Positions 41,690-50,749 of a stretch of 64,000 nt of DNA are shown here, piece by piece (within the stretch, counting starts at the first letter, position 1; every line of letters starts with the position of its first letter). The notes under the pieces were generated by a model, which ran no database searches, was not told where the DNA came from, and was given only the letters and a program-made list of their open reading frames with translations. The position numbers and the translations under genes were made by a program. Origin of the DNA: Bog-473 sp963756025 (lineage in GTDB: Bacteria; Actinomycetota; Acidimicrobiia; Acidimicrobiales; RAAP-2); the NCBI GenBank assembly GCA_963756025.1, contig CAVWMF010000001.1:372001-436000 (forward strand), in the 5' to 3' direction.

Positions 41690-42701
41690 ATGCGCCGCGC
41701 CACGGGGCGAGCCCGTCATAGGCGCAAGAGGCGCAGGTTGCCGGGCTGGGTAGCCGGCATCGGGTGGATCGTCGTCCTCCCCCTCGGCGCCATCGCCCTT
41801 CTGCGCATCTTCGCTTGGGACGACGACGTCGTCCTCGCCGTCATCAACACCGTCTCGCTCCTGGTGTACCTGCCCGCGTGGATCGTGGCGATCGGGGCCG
41901 GCTTCGGTCGCCGCTATGTGCTGGCGGGCGCGGCCCTGCTCGTGGTGGTGGCTCAGCTCTTCTTCGTCCTGCCGGAGTTCACCGCGTCCCAACCGGCACC
42001 GGCCTGGGCCGCGACGGCACCGAGAATCCGCCTGCTCGACGCCAACGTCTATTTTCTCAACGACACGGCGATGTCGGGCTACGCCAGCCAGATCAAGGCG
42101 TACCGTCCGCAACTGGTCACCATGGAAGAGGCGACGCCCTTGGCGGTCGGGAATCTCAAGCGCTCGGGAGCATTGGCCGACCTCCCCTTCAGACTTCGAG
42201 GTCTCACGCTACGACCCACGGGCATTCTTGATCGCCTCGAAGTACAGGCTTCTGGGAGCACCGTCGTCTACTTCGACGGCCTCCCCCTCATCGTGGAGAC
42301 CACGATCCACCTCCCTTCGGGGGCCCAGCCGCTCTGGGTGGTCCACTCGGCGGCTCCCGTCCATGACTCGTTCGCTGGATGGCAGAACGACATGGCTTTC
42401 ATCGCCAGGTCCGTCAAGGATCGGGGCCCGCAGAGGCTGCTGCTCGTCGGCGACTTCAACTCCACGTGGGGGAACAAGGGCTTTCGGTCCATCCTGGACG
42501 AGGGCATGACGGATGGGGCTGCCGCCCGGGGGCGGGCCCTCGAGATGACGTGGTCGCAGCTCCACCATCCTCTGCCGCCCTTGGTGCGGATCGACCACGT
42601 GCTCACCGGGACCTGGCGTCGCTGTCACCACGATCCGGACCGACGTCGGGGTCGGGAGCGATCATCGTGACGTGATGGCCACGGTGGCGTTCCAGCGATA
42701 G
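41690..42701 (+). CDS. Membrane-anchored endonuclease/exonuclease/phosphatase family protein with frameshifts
   Basis: It starts with a basic tail and three hydrophobic helices, then the catalytic domain with LLDANVYF, the Glu of TMEEATP, and VGDFNST with the metal Asp and Asn. Near 42190 the sense leaves the frame for about 70 bases (FEVSRYDPRAFLIASKY) and returns near 42262. Near 42613 it shifts again, and the true end reads TDVGVGSDHRDVMATVAF with the SDH motif and a stop at 42699. In the plain frame the protein would end at 42670 without that motif. Three indels in 450 bases suggest sequence error or decay. Confidence 0.72.
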
Positions 42702-42862
42702 GGCGACTCTCTCGGGCGACGGTCAGATCGCAATGCGGGATGCCGCAAGTGCGTGCCTCGTCGGCTATCGAGGCTACGATTTCCCTGGACTCAGACGGCT
42801 CGACCAGCGTATACAACAGCCATGTACGCTGCCAGTTCCAACACCCGAGGCGAGATGACCCA

Positions 42863-43042
42863 ATGACCTTCGATGACGAAGTGAGTGCGTGGCCGGACGC
42901 CGCATCGGTCGACTCGGACCTGCCGCTGGCCCCACACTGTCTCTGGATAAAGATCACGCAGCTCCTCGGTGAGGTGTCCTGTTATCTCCTCCCGATCCAT
43001 GACGGCAATCACTGCTCCGTCGAATTGATGGAGTGGGCGTAG
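42863..43042 (+). CDS. Small Cys/His-rich protein, copy 1 of a tandem pair
   Basis: A 59-residue protein ending QLLGEVSCYLLPIHDG, then N-H-C-S-V-E and M-E-W. The same ending occurs in the next small gene, so the two are paralogues. Conserved Cys and His residues might bind a metal. The N-terminal 25 residues are acidic and differ between copies. No known family is recognised, and no partner gene is clear. Confidence 0.6.
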   Translation: MTFDDEVSAWPDAASVDSDLPLAPHCLWIKITQLLGEVSCYLLPIHDGNHCSVELMEWA

Positions 43043-43245
43043 CGGTACCCGGTCTGGTGTCACCTGTTTCCGTAAGCCCCGACGACTTCCTAGAAGCTTC
43101 CCCGAAAGCTCGCCCTCGAACGAGGGTGGGCTCTGGCAATGCTCACCCATCATCCAGGCAGGGGCGTCGAGCTCATGGGAGCGGCCTTGCGTGCATCCGC
43201 TGAAACCGTTCCGAATGGTGCCCGGGTTCGAAAGCACGGGGCGCG

Positions 43246-43410
43246 ATGGCCTTTGACCCCGAAACCGACCTGCCCCCGCCGGAGTTGGGGCACGACACGT
43301 CCCCTTGCCCGTTCGTCAAGATCCTGCAGCTGCTCGGGGAGGTGCACTGCTATCTGATCAACGGGCACGACGGCGCACATTGCTCGGTCGAATGGATGGA
43401 ATGGAGCTGA
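43246..43410 (+). CDS. Small Cys/His-rich protein, copy 2 of a tandem pair
   Basis: A 54-residue protein matching copy 1 in KILQLLGEVHCYL and in HDGAHCSVE followed by M-E-W-S. The shared part covers about 30 residues, with Cys and His in the same places. About 200 bases separate the two genes, and the DNA just before both starts is also similar (GTTC then a GAGGCGAG-like stretch). This supports a duplication that included the leader. The function is unknown. Confidence 0.6.
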   Translation: MAFDPETDLPPPELGHDTSPCPFVKILQLLGEVHCYLINGHDGAHCSVEWMEWS

Positions 43411-43435
43411 GGCTCAGGCCCCGGCAGGTGGAGTG

Positions 43436-43840
43436 TCAGCCGGCTCTCATTCTGGCCGTCGGGCGGCCGCGCTCCCCCATGAGGCCGAGCGCCTGCTCGA
43501 CGATGGCGTCAGCGCTGCACGCCGCCGCCGCCGAGGCCCGGACGATGAGTCCGCGCAGGTAGGCGGCCAAATTGATCACATCGACCCGGTGGTTGACGCC
43601 GACGAACGGAAAAGGCTCGGTGGCCAGGTCCAGCCCGGAGGCCCGAATTAAGGCGACGCGCAAGGCCAACAACGCCGGCACCGCCTCGTCGAGCCGCATG
43701 TCGCCGTGGGTGATCCAGTAGGAAAGCCCCAGCTCAAGGCACAAGTCCTCTTCGTAATGGCCGATCTCGACCAGGCCGCGGAGGACCAACGAGGAGAAGT
43801 CCGCCCGCTCGAGGGGCTCGCACACCGAGACGACAGCCAT
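43436..43840 (-). CDS. Hypothetical 134-residue helical protein
   Basis: It starts at ATG 43840 with MAVVSVCEPLERADFSSLVL and is mostly helical, with a central Asp-rich part and a basic C-terminal tail. It is divergent from the Ku gene with 67 bases between, and its 3' end faces the second small Cys/His gene. No family was recognised. The coding pattern is normal for the window. Confidence 0.5.
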   Translation of the reverse strand: MAVVSVCEPLERADFSSLVLRGLVEIGHYEEDLCLELGLSYWITHGDMRLDEAVPALLALRVALIRASGLDLATEPFPFVGVNHRVDVINLAAYLRGLIVRASAAAACSADAIVEQALGLMGERGRPTARMRAG

Positions 43841-43907
43841 GGGGCCAGTTTGCCGAGGGGGTGTAACAGAGTGGTGGATCGCACCTGAACTGGGTAAAGA
43901 TTGTGGG

Positions 43908-44813
43908 ATGGCACGTACGATCTGGAAGGGTTCCCTCAGCTTCGGGCTGGTCAACGTTCCCATCGGCGTCTACCCGGCGACCCAGGACAAGAGCATCCAC
44001 TTCAACCAGTTCGAGCGCGGCACGTCGGACCGGATCCGCTACAAGAAGGTCAACGAGCGGACGGGCAAAGAGGTCGAAGGGGCGAACATCGTCAAGGGCG
44101 TCGACCTCGGCGGCGGTGAGTACGTCATCCTCAGCGACGAAGAGCTCTCGACGGCCGAGCCCAAGCGCTCGCGGTACATCGAGATCACCGACTTCGTGTC
44201 GCTCGACGACATCGACCCGGTGTACTTCAACACCACCTACTACCTCGCTCCCGAGGGTGAGGCCGCCGGAAAGGCGTACTCCCTCCTCCGCCAAGCCATG
44301 CAGGAGTCGGGCAAGGTGGCCATTGCCACGTTCGTCATGCGCAACAAGGAGTACCTCGTGGCCATCCGGCCCGAGGCCGACGTGCTGGCGCTCGAGACGA
44401 TGTACTTCGCCGACGAGGTGCGCTCGCCTTCCCACGAACTCCCGAATCTTCCGGGCACCGAGGAAGCGAGCGACCAGGAACTGAAGATGGCGAATCTGCT
44501 GATCGGTTCCATGGAGTCGTCCTGGGAGCCCGAGCGCTACCACGACACACACCGGGCCAAGGTCGAGGCTTTGATCGAGGAGAAGGCGCAGGGCAAGACC
44601 ATCGCCGTCGTCAAGGAGGCTCCGGCCACCAAGGTGGTGGACCTCATGGAGGCCCTCAGTGCGAGCATCAAGGCCAAGTCCGGTACGGCGCCCCGTCCTT
44701 CTAAGGCGAAGGCCGCCGCCCCGACTGCGAAGCCCGCAGCGGCCAAAGTGACGCCGGCGAAGAAGGCCACCAAGGCACCGGCCGAAAAGCCCGCTCGTCG
44801 TAAGGCGTCTTAA
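43908..44813 (+). CDS. ku: DNA end-binding protein Ku
   Basis: A homodimeric ring that binds double-strand breaks for non-homologous end joining. ATG at 43908 gives MARTIWKGSLSFGLVNVPI, the canonical bacterial Ku start. The beta-barrel core follows (YYLAPEGEAAGKAYSLLRQAM, and MRNKEYLVAIRPE). It ends with a Lys/Ala/Pro-rich tail of about 45 residues, which in other Ku proteins helps DNA threading and ligase recruitment. The ligase partner LigD is not in this window. It ends five bases before the convergent Thr/Pro-repeat gene. Confidence 0.95.
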   Translation: MARTIWKGSLSFGLVNVPIGVYPATQDKSIHFNQFERGTSDRIRYKKVNERTGKEVEGANIVKGVDLGGGEYVILSDEELSTAEPKRSRYIEITDFVSLDDIDPVYFNTTYYLAPEGEAAGKAYSLLRQAMQESGKVAIATFVMRNKEYLVAIRPEADVLALETMYFADEVRSPSHELPNLPGTEEASDQELKMANLLIGSMESSWEPERYHDTHRAKVEALIEEKAQGKTIAVVKEAPATKVVDLMEALSASIKAKSGTAPRPSKAKAAAPTAKPAAAKVTPAKKATKAPAEKPARRKAS

Positions 44814-44818
44814 CGGCG

Positions 44819-45377
44819 CTAGCCCGCTCGCTGAGGGCACGCCCGCCCGCGAGCCTCCCGGCGAGCTACGCCGAGCGCGTCTCCCGTCAGGCCTCGGTAG
44901 CACATGCGGCGGTGGCAGCGGGATGACGTGTCGGTCGTCGTCACTGGCGGAGATGTGTCGGTGGTTGTCGTCACCGGCGGATTCTGTCGTTGTCGTCACC
45001 GGCGGCCGCGTCGTTGTCGTCACCGGCGGCCGCGTCGTTGTCGTCACCGGCCGCGTCGTTGTCGTGGTTGCTCCTCGCGGTTTGGTGGTGGTCGTAGGCG
45101 GCGGGCTCGTGGTCGTCGTGGTTGGCGGGCTCACCGTGGTCGAGGTCGAGGTCGAGGTCGGAGGTGGAATAACCACCGGGTTTTGTGTCCCTGTAGTCGT
45201 GGTTACGTCGCCGTTGGACTGCAGAGATGCACCGGAGGAGCCCGGCTCGTGATTGTGCGAGGCGGCGGGGGGCGTCCGGAACCCCACCAAGCTGAAGGCC
45301 ACGCCGGCGCAGACCACAACGACCATGGCGAGGATCTCCACCTGCCGGTTCATTCTTCGGGATTTACGTCCGTTCAT
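44819..45377 (-). CDS. Membrane-anchored Thr/Pro-repeat protein with one frameshift
   Basis: It starts at ATG 45377 with a basic stretch and one membrane helix (ILAMVVVVCAGVAFSLVGF), then a long outside region rich in Thr and Pro (PPTTTTTSPPPTTTTKP, then RPPVTTTT units). Near 44985 the repeats continue only after a one-base shift (SPPVTTTTDTSPPVTTTD), and that frame stops at 44819, five bases from the end of ku. The tail then has a few Cys and Arg residues. It looks like a wall-spanning linker protein without a catalytic domain. Indel error in the repeat is likely. Confidence 0.6.
44986..45063 (-). repeat. 24-base tandem repeat encoding Thr/Pro units
   Basis: Two 24-base copies (44986-45009 and 45010-45033) and a 21-base shortened copy (45034-45054), then the start of a fourth. 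On the coding strand each copy gives R-P-P-V-T-T-T-T. Copy-number change here would alter linker length in steps of seven or eight residues. Confidence 0.75.
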
Positions 45378-45804
45378 TTTCTACTGGATCTCCCTCGCCA
45401 AGGAAACCGCCACAAGGGGGGATGACGAGTAAAGGACATTACTCGATTTCGCAGGAGGATCCACGGCGCCGCAACCCGGACAGTGGTCCAGTCGTGGACC
45501 CTCTGTCGATATCGCCCGTCCTGAGCGTTTCCGTAAGCCGTCGGGCATCTCATCCGCAGCTCAACGCTTCCAGCATCCTCACCCGCCATCGATTGTTCGA
45601 GAAGTCCAAGTGGCCAAGGCCCCGGTTGTTACACAAGGTCGGTTGTTCCGGCCACCCTGGCCACTGTTGGGTTCCGATCGGGTGCGGCCGTCATCCGTGG
45701 TGCATGTTGACAGGCTTCTGGATCGGGTCATGACAAGAAATCGGGCTTTCCCGGAGCAGAAGTCCGATCAGAGTTTGCCTCCACGGATCAGTAAGTGGCA
45801 AGTA
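45378..45804. other. Intergenic region without a recognised gene
   Basis: About 430 bases between two minus-strand genes. An open frame at 45422-45733 (+) has no family features and unlike codon use. The upstream half probably carries the promoter of the Thr/Pro-repeat gene. AT-richer than its surroundings. Confidence 0.35.
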
Positions 45805-46512
45805 TCATTCTGAAGCAGTCGCCGGAGGGGCGTCGGGGGGATGGACGACCGCCTCTGCGACTTGTCGCAACTTGATGTTGAGCCGTTGCGAGGCGCGTCG
45901 TAAGGCATCGAGGGCGTCGTCTTCGGACATACCCTGGCGCACCATCAACAGGCCGACAGCCTGGCCGATCAACTGCCGGGTCACCATCCCCGCCCTGAGG
46001 TTCTCTATCGTTCGCGACGTCGACCAGGCGACGGCGGCATGAGCAGCGAACACGGTCGCCACGGCGACGTCCCGATCATCGAAGGCATCGGGTTGCGTGG
46101 AATAGAGATTGAGAGAGCCCATGGTCGACCCCTGGACAAAAAGACGGAGCGAGAGGACGCTCTCGATCCTCGACTCGACGACGGCCCGTGGCGTGAACGC
46201 CGGCCAGCGCGGTTCTTCGGAGAGCCTTCCTGTTTGAAACATCTCGTCGTTTTTGATCGCGTCGACGCAGGGCCCTTCGCCGGTCTCCGACTGGATCCGG
46301 TCAACGATCGCCGGCACCTCGTCGCTTGAAGCGGGTGACGTGACTGTGTTTCCCTCGATGACCGAGATCCCCGCATGCTCGCACCCGTCGATGGTTTCCA
46401 CCGCCAGCGAGACGATCCGTTGGAGCGTGGCCCCGGGGTCGGACTCGGCGATGAGGGTCCGGGCGATCGCTCCGAACTCCTGTGCCAACTCAACGTCGCC
46501 GGCGTCTGCCAT
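45805..46512 (-). CDS. GAF-ANTAR antitermination regulator
   Basis: A 235-residue RNA-binding regulator. The GAF domain (about residues 15-160) has TGEGPCVDAIKND, and the ANTAR domain near the C-terminus has AVGLLMVRQGMSEDDALDALRRASQ. ANTAR domains bind paired hexaloop hairpins in leader RNA and stop termination. The GAF domain would sense a small ligand. Typical of Actinobacteria. No leader with two obvious hairpins was noticed nearby, so the targets lie elsewhere. Confidence 0.9.
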   Translation of the reverse strand: MADAGDVELAQEFGAIARTLIAESDPGATLQRIVSLAVETIDGCEHAGISVIEGNTVTSPASSDEVPAIVDRIQSETGEGPCVDAIKNDEMFQTGRLSEEPRWPAFTPRAVVESRIESVLSLRLFVQGSTMGSLNLYSTQPDAFDDRDVAVATVFAAHAAVAWSTSRTIENLRAGMVTRQLIGQAVGLLMVRQGMSEDDALDALRRASQRLNIKLRQVAEAVVHPPDAPPATASE

Positions 46513-46969
46513 TTTCCGACGCTAGCCCCAGTCCGCTCGAGATGAGGCGAGACAGTGGTTCTCGTTTCCAAACGGCCGATGCCGATCGCTGGCGCACGCG
46601 TCGCGTGAAATCTACCGGCGAATGGCGAGAAATGTCGGTCAACGGGCGTGTCGACGCGGGCAAACGACCACTGTCGTTCGCCGCTGACTGAGCCCGACCG
46701 CAACGACTGCGTCGCAGCGGCTGTTTCACATGGCCCTCTTCTCCCCCGCCGGCCCGCTCCACATTTCACGGCGCAAGAGAAGTAGGGTGTGGAGCATCCG
46801 GAGGCTCGGGCCAGCCGGAAGCGTGAGCCGATTGTCTTGGACCATCAGGGCCCGGTTCTAGGCGCATCAACGGCACTCGTCGAAGTCCACGACGAGTGCG
46901 AGATTCGGTGGCCCACGACACTCAGCGAAAAATGGCGCACCAGGGACTTGGGGATGCGCCCTCGGTGCG
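46513..46969. other. Intergenic region without a recognised gene
   Basis: About 457 bases. Open frames occur on both strands, but none has family features or a clear ribosome site. It starts the looser accessory part of the window. Confidence 0.35.
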
Positions 46970-47446
46970 TCACAAGCCCTTGCGGACTGTTCGCTCCAAG
47001 ATTCCCAGCGTCGCGCGCAGGGCCGACTCGGGCACGATCGGGAAGCGGTCCTTGATGTCGCTGTTCACCTTCGACCAGTCGTAGTACGTGGTCACGTTGG
47101 TGACCCCGTCCTCGCCGGCCTCCAGCCGGTACCCGTAGAAGTGCGGGACCGGAATGTCGGGCCCGAGATCCCAGGCGATCTCCTTGTCGCGCTCGAAGAC
47201 CGTGATGTGCACGGTGACGTCGTAGGTGCCCATCGGGATGTCATTGAGCGACTCGCGGTTCATGTGGATGACGAACGTGTCGCCCACCTTCTCGGCTGGA
47301 TCGCCGGTGAAGTCCTGCAGCATCCCGGAGGCGTCGATGGCCACCTGCCCCGCAGGACTCCGCACGATGTCGAAGATCTCAGTCGGCGAGGCCGGGATAG
47401 GCCGGGTTACTTCGATGCGGTCGGTCAGGAAGACGGTATCGGGCAT
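46970..47446 (-). CDS. SRPBCC-fold (START-like) protein
   Basis: A 158-residue ligand-binding protein with the usual start, IEVTRPIPASPTEIFDIV, then GEKVGDTF-like turns and the C-terminal helix ALRATLGILERTVRKGL. Strong ribosome site AGGAG before ATG 47446. It resembles the gene at 58147 in the N-terminal half (IDASGMLQ versus DFDGSDML) and in the way it ends, so the two are probably paralogues. Ligand unknown. Confidence 0.82.
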   Translation of the reverse strand: MPDTVFLTDRIEVTRPIPASPTEIFDIVRSPAGQVAIDASGMLQDFTGDPAEKVGDTFVIHMNRESLNDIPMGTYDVTVHITVFERDKEIAWDLGPDIPVPHFYGYRLEAGEDGVTNVTTYYDWSKVNSDIKDRFPIVPESALRATLGILERTVRKGL

Positions 47447-47524
47447 GCGGGACTCCTCAGGGAAGCGAGCGGGTTCGTCGGCCACTCTCGAAGCCACCAG
47501 CATCGCGCGCCGACGACTCTGCCG

Positions 47525-47761
47525 TCAGAAGCCCTCCGATCGGCCACTCGAGAGCTTCGGCGCATGCTCCGAGCAGGCTTCGATGTACCACCGCCTGCCC
47601 TTTCTGTCCGTCCAGATCCCCTTCCACGCCGGAGGCCGGCGGCAGTGGGTGGACTGGAGCTGGATGGAATACACCATGCGGAAGCACCGGCCCGGTTGCG
47701 GTGAGAATGCCGTCACAAGGTCGCCGGGTTCGGGCATCCGAGCAGGGTCAGCGAGGCTCAT
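47525..47761 (-). CDS. Small Cys/Trp-containing protein, 78 residues
   Basis: It starts at ATG 47761. The core KGIWTDRKGRRWYIEACSEHAP has the aromatic and charged pattern of a small actinobacterial protein in which Cys and His may bind metal. No family name can be given. The gene is 78 bases upstream of the SRPBCC gene on the same strand. I judge it real because of the unusual conserved-looking core. Confidence 0.5.
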   Translation of the reverse strand: MSLADPARMPEPGDLVTAFSPQPGRCFRMVYSIQLQSTHCRRPPAWKGIWTDRKGRRWYIEACSEHAPKLSSGRSEGF

Positions 47762-47993
47762 CTACCCTGGCTGTCCCGCTGCCGGGACGTGAAAGGCTGT
47801 CAGGCCGTCCCCGCCCCCGAGCCCGAACGATGGGAATCTCATGTCTCCGGTCTACCTGACGGATGTGCCCGCCGATCAAAGAGGACGTCCGCCTTCCGCG
47901 GTACGTCAGGCCTGTCCGAACCTGTGGCTGACTTTGGTCTTGACGAGACCTGCGGCGATCGCACGGTCCGTCAGTTCCGATGCCGCAGCGCCG

Positions 47994-49337
47994 TCACTGC
48001 AGCGGAATGTACAAATGTGGGTTGGCGCGCTCGCCCCATTGGAAGCGATGAGACCACCCAGCGGTGTTGCTGCATCGTTCACGAAGATGCTCCCAGCCGT
48101 GAACTGAATCATGCTCCCGCTGACCTCCCAGCCGGTGATTGCGGTGAGTGGGAATGAGCGCTTTTCGGAAGGAGGAATCAGCCCACCCAGCCCACGCGGG
48201 CGTACGGCTACGGATGCGGTCCTCGATGCGGGCATGGCCGCGGTGACGGGCCTCGAGATAGGTGATGTCGGTATCGGTCGAGTTGGTGATGAAGACCTGA
48301 TGGCGCCAGCCGTGCGGATCGAAGAGATTGAACTGGGCTCCGTCGTGGGGCTCTTCTCGTCGCACGATGGCCCGGGTGCCCTCGGGCCAATGGGACAGAT
48401 CAAGGTTGCTCAGCTCGGCCACCTGCGCCCCTTCGCGGATCTCGCAATCGGCGGTGATGGCCTCGGTCCACGCCGAGGATGGAAGGGCCAAAATGGCCAG
48501 GCGGACGGCCTGTCGCATCTCGAAACCGATGGAGAACTCGAGGCCCCGCTCGACCAGGGCGTCGACGAATTTGTGACTGGCCCCGGCCGAGTCGCTGCGC
48601 GCCAACATGGCGACGCCGTTCTTCGGATCTGCGCCCAAGGGAGCCACGGGCAACTGGGCCAGGGCGAGGTCGAGCACCTCGATGTGGTCATCGGCGTTGT
48701 GCGGGGCTCGGTTGCCCGGACGCAGCAAGATGGCCAACGCCTCGTGGGTGGCATCGAGGAAGCAGGCCAACGGTGAGAAGCCATAGCCACGCTTGTACGT
48801 CGGAGCAGCGCCGATCTTGTCGCTATGGGCATCGACCAAGGTGGCGTCGAAGTCGAGGATCAACGGCCCGGTGCTGCGCACGGGGCACAGCCCGGCCGCC
48901 CAGGCCCGCTCCCGAGCCGCGGCTTGGGCCGCTCGTATGGCGCCGAGCCGGTCGGCGTCGACCGAATCGACCACCCGGCTGGCCGTCGGCGTGGACGCCA
49001 CGGCGCCGAAGAGGCCCGGCTGATCACGCAGCACGGAGAGGTCGGAGAGACAGTCGCCGCCGTCGGCCAAGGTGAGCGCCACGTCGAGGAGGACCCGGCC
49101 CGGATCGTGACGCCGGCTCCGACGCACCGTGGGCGCCAGGGCGAGACTCAGGGCGCTGGTCAGGCCCACGAAGTCGGCCACCTCGGCCAGCAATCGGGTG
49201 CCCGCATGGGCAGCCAATTGAAGACGGTCCCCGTCGACATGGACCTTCCCCTTGCCGACAAGATCATGCGACGTATTGACCCATTCGCTCGGAGTTTCGA
49301 GAACGACCTCGGAGATACGCCATTCGGTTTCGGGCAC
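47994..49337 (-). CDS. IS1380-family transposase, C-terminus altered
   Basis: A DDE transposase. The first Asp is in LILDFDATLVDAHSDK, the second in MLARSDSAGASHKF, and the Glu in EARHRGHARIED. These match IS1380. After EDRIR (about 48210) the sequence no longer follows the family and becomes unrelated, so the last 60-100 residues are replaced or out of frame. No terminal inverted repeats were recognised. The element is probably inactive. It marks an insertion site in the accessory region. Confidence 0.82.
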   Translation of the reverse strand: MPETEWRISEVVLETPSEWVNTSHDLVGKGKVHVDGDRLQLAAHAGTRLLAEVADFVGLTSALSLALAPTVRRSRRHDPGRVLLDVALTLADGGDCLSDLSVLRDQPGLFGAVASTPTASRVVDSVDADRLGAIRAAQAAARERAWAAGLCPVRSTGPLILDFDATLVDAHSDKIGAAPTYKRGYGFSPLACFLDATHEALAILLRPGNRAPHNADDHIEVLDLALAQLPVAPLGADPKNGVAMLARSDSAGASHKFVDALVERGLEFSIGFEMRQAVRLAILALPSSAWTEAITADCEIREGAQVAELSNLDLSHWPEGTRAIVRREEPHDGAQFNLFDPHGWRHQVFITNSTDTDITYLEARHRGHARIEDRIRSRTPAWAGWADSSFRKALIPTHRNHRLGGQREHDSVHGWEHLRERCSNTAGWSHRFQWGERANPHLYIPLQ

Positions 49338-49389
49338 TTTGCAATTCTAACGGCCACCCCGGACGGCGGGCCGCGTGTGTGTAGATCGG

Positions 49390-49776
49390 CTACTGACCGA
49401 AGGAGTAGCGGAGACTCGCATTGATCAACTCGTTGACCCGTTTGCGCATGTGTCCGAGCAAGGGAGCGTCGGGCATCGGATCGTCGACCGTCAGGGTCCA
49501 GGACAGGTCAGTGCCCTCCCCCGCCGCGTCGACCGGGAGATCGAATCGGAGGCGAGCATCGGGCCGCTTCGCCCAAAGAGAAGACCAGATCACATAGTCC
49601 GGCTTCTGACTCTTGATGACGGTCGGCTCAATTTCATCGTCCAGAAGGATCAGCCAGGGTCTCTGGGGGTCATGGTGGGGATCGGTGAGGGCTTGGAATA
49701 CCGCCTGCGGAGGAGCAGGTTGGTTTCGCCGTCTCTTTCCTACCTCGATCACGCCGAGGAAGTCTACGGTCGGCAC
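49390..49776 (-). CDS. SRPBCC-like small protein
   Basis: A 128-residue protein with a beta-strand-rich middle (ARLRFDLPVDAAGEGTDLSWTLTV) and a C-terminal helix with HMRKRVNELI, as in SRPBCC polyketide-cyclase-like proteins. The start is GTG at 49776. It is divergent from the next gene with 90 bases between. Function unknown. Confidence 0.6.
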   Translation of the reverse strand: MPTVDFLGVIEVGKRRRNQPAPPQAVFQALTDPHHDPQRPWLILLDDEIEPTVIKSQKPDYVIWSSLWAKRPDARLRFDLPVDAAGEGTDLSWTLTVDDPMPDAPLLGHMRKRVNELINASLRYSFGQ

Positions 49777-49866
49777 AGGGTGGAGCCCTTTCGGTTTTGC
49801 AACCTCAGAAATGGTTCACGTGTCCTCCCCCATCGGGGATTGACCGCCGGGTCTACGCTCGTTTCT

Positions 49867-50580
49867 GTGAGGACGAGCGACGCCCTGCTCGATGAAATCG
49901 AATGGAACTGGCGCTACGACCAGATGGTGGGAACTGTGGCTGCCGCGAAGGTTGCCTTCAGCCAGCCCGTGGGCGCGGCAGAGCGCAGGGTGGGCTGGAC
50001 GGAGGACCTGGTCCATCAGGTCAAGGACTGGATCGATCGATGCCACCTGTCGCTCTCGGAATCCCGGCATCCGCCGTCGACGATCGTCGGGTCCTGGGGG
50101 CGATGGCTCATGGACGCTCCCGGCAGCGCGTTCGATCCCGGGTCAAATGATGGGCGTAAAGAGTCGCTTTTCAAAATGGACAATGCCATCCACGACGTCC
50201 ACGAGCTCGAAGACCTGTACACCCAAGCTGCCAGTCTGATGGACGTCCTCACCGGGGGAATTCCAGATGAGGAAGTCGCCAACGGGTGGACTGCGGCGCC
50301 GTGCGGCATCGTCGCGCAAAATCTCTTGTCACTTCGCCAACTCATTTCTTCGGGCCGGCGACTTGCGAACGCCGACTCCGAGCAATGGCGCGAGGGTCTT
50401 GCCGGGAGCGGAGCGAAGTGGCAAACCTGTGGAGGTCACGCCTGGACCCCGGGCATGCCGCACCCCCGGTTCTGGGTCGACCAGCCGGGAGACTGGTGGA
50501 CGGCACTGGGACGGATAGTCCGACTGTTCGATGCCGTCACGTGGTCTGACAGCTGGGATGCCGCAGATTCCGTGGGCTGA
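49867..50580 (+). CDS. Hypothetical 237-residue Trp-rich protein
   Basis: It starts at GTG 49867 with SDALLDEIEWNWRYDQMV. The sequence is mixed helical, rich in Trp, with SWGRWLMDAP, QPGDWWTALGRIVRLFDAVTW. No family is recognised and no membrane helix is seen. It is followed by the DUF2510-RDD gene about 170 bases later on the same strand. The Trp content and steady codon use suggest a real gene. Confidence 0.5.
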   Translation: MRTSDALLDEIEWNWRYDQMVGTVAAAKVAFSQPVGAAERRVGWTEDLVHQVKDWIDRCHLSLSESRHPPSTIVGSWGRWLMDAPGSAFDPGSNDGRKESLFKMDNAIHDVHELEDLYTQAASLMDVLTGGIPDEEVANGWTAAPCGIVAQNLLSLRQLISSGRRLANADSEQWREGLAGSGAKWQTCGGHAWTPGMPHPRFWVDQPGDWWTALGRIVRLFDAVTWSDSWDAADSVG

Positions 50581-50749
50581 CCCTCTTCGCCGCCAGGCGA
50601 GCAGCGATGTCCATTGGCGCCGGATTGGGGTCGAAAGTCCCAGTTGGATTCGGCTCGCCCCGTTCGTTGGTCACGCAGTCACGGAGCCTTTAGCATTGAA
50701 CCCAGGCCATGAGGTCAGCTCGATCGGACGCAGGGAGGAGGTCACCGGA

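Noticed and set aside
43225..43245. GGGTTCGAAA resembling a tRNA T-arm
   Set aside because: No acceptor or anticodon stem can be drawn around it, and it lies in the leader of the second small Cys/His gene.
43734..44818. Minus-strand frame continuing past the Thr/Pro protein across ku
   Set aside because: Past 44819 it runs antisense to ku. The Thr/Pro protein ends at 44819 after allowing for the frameshift.
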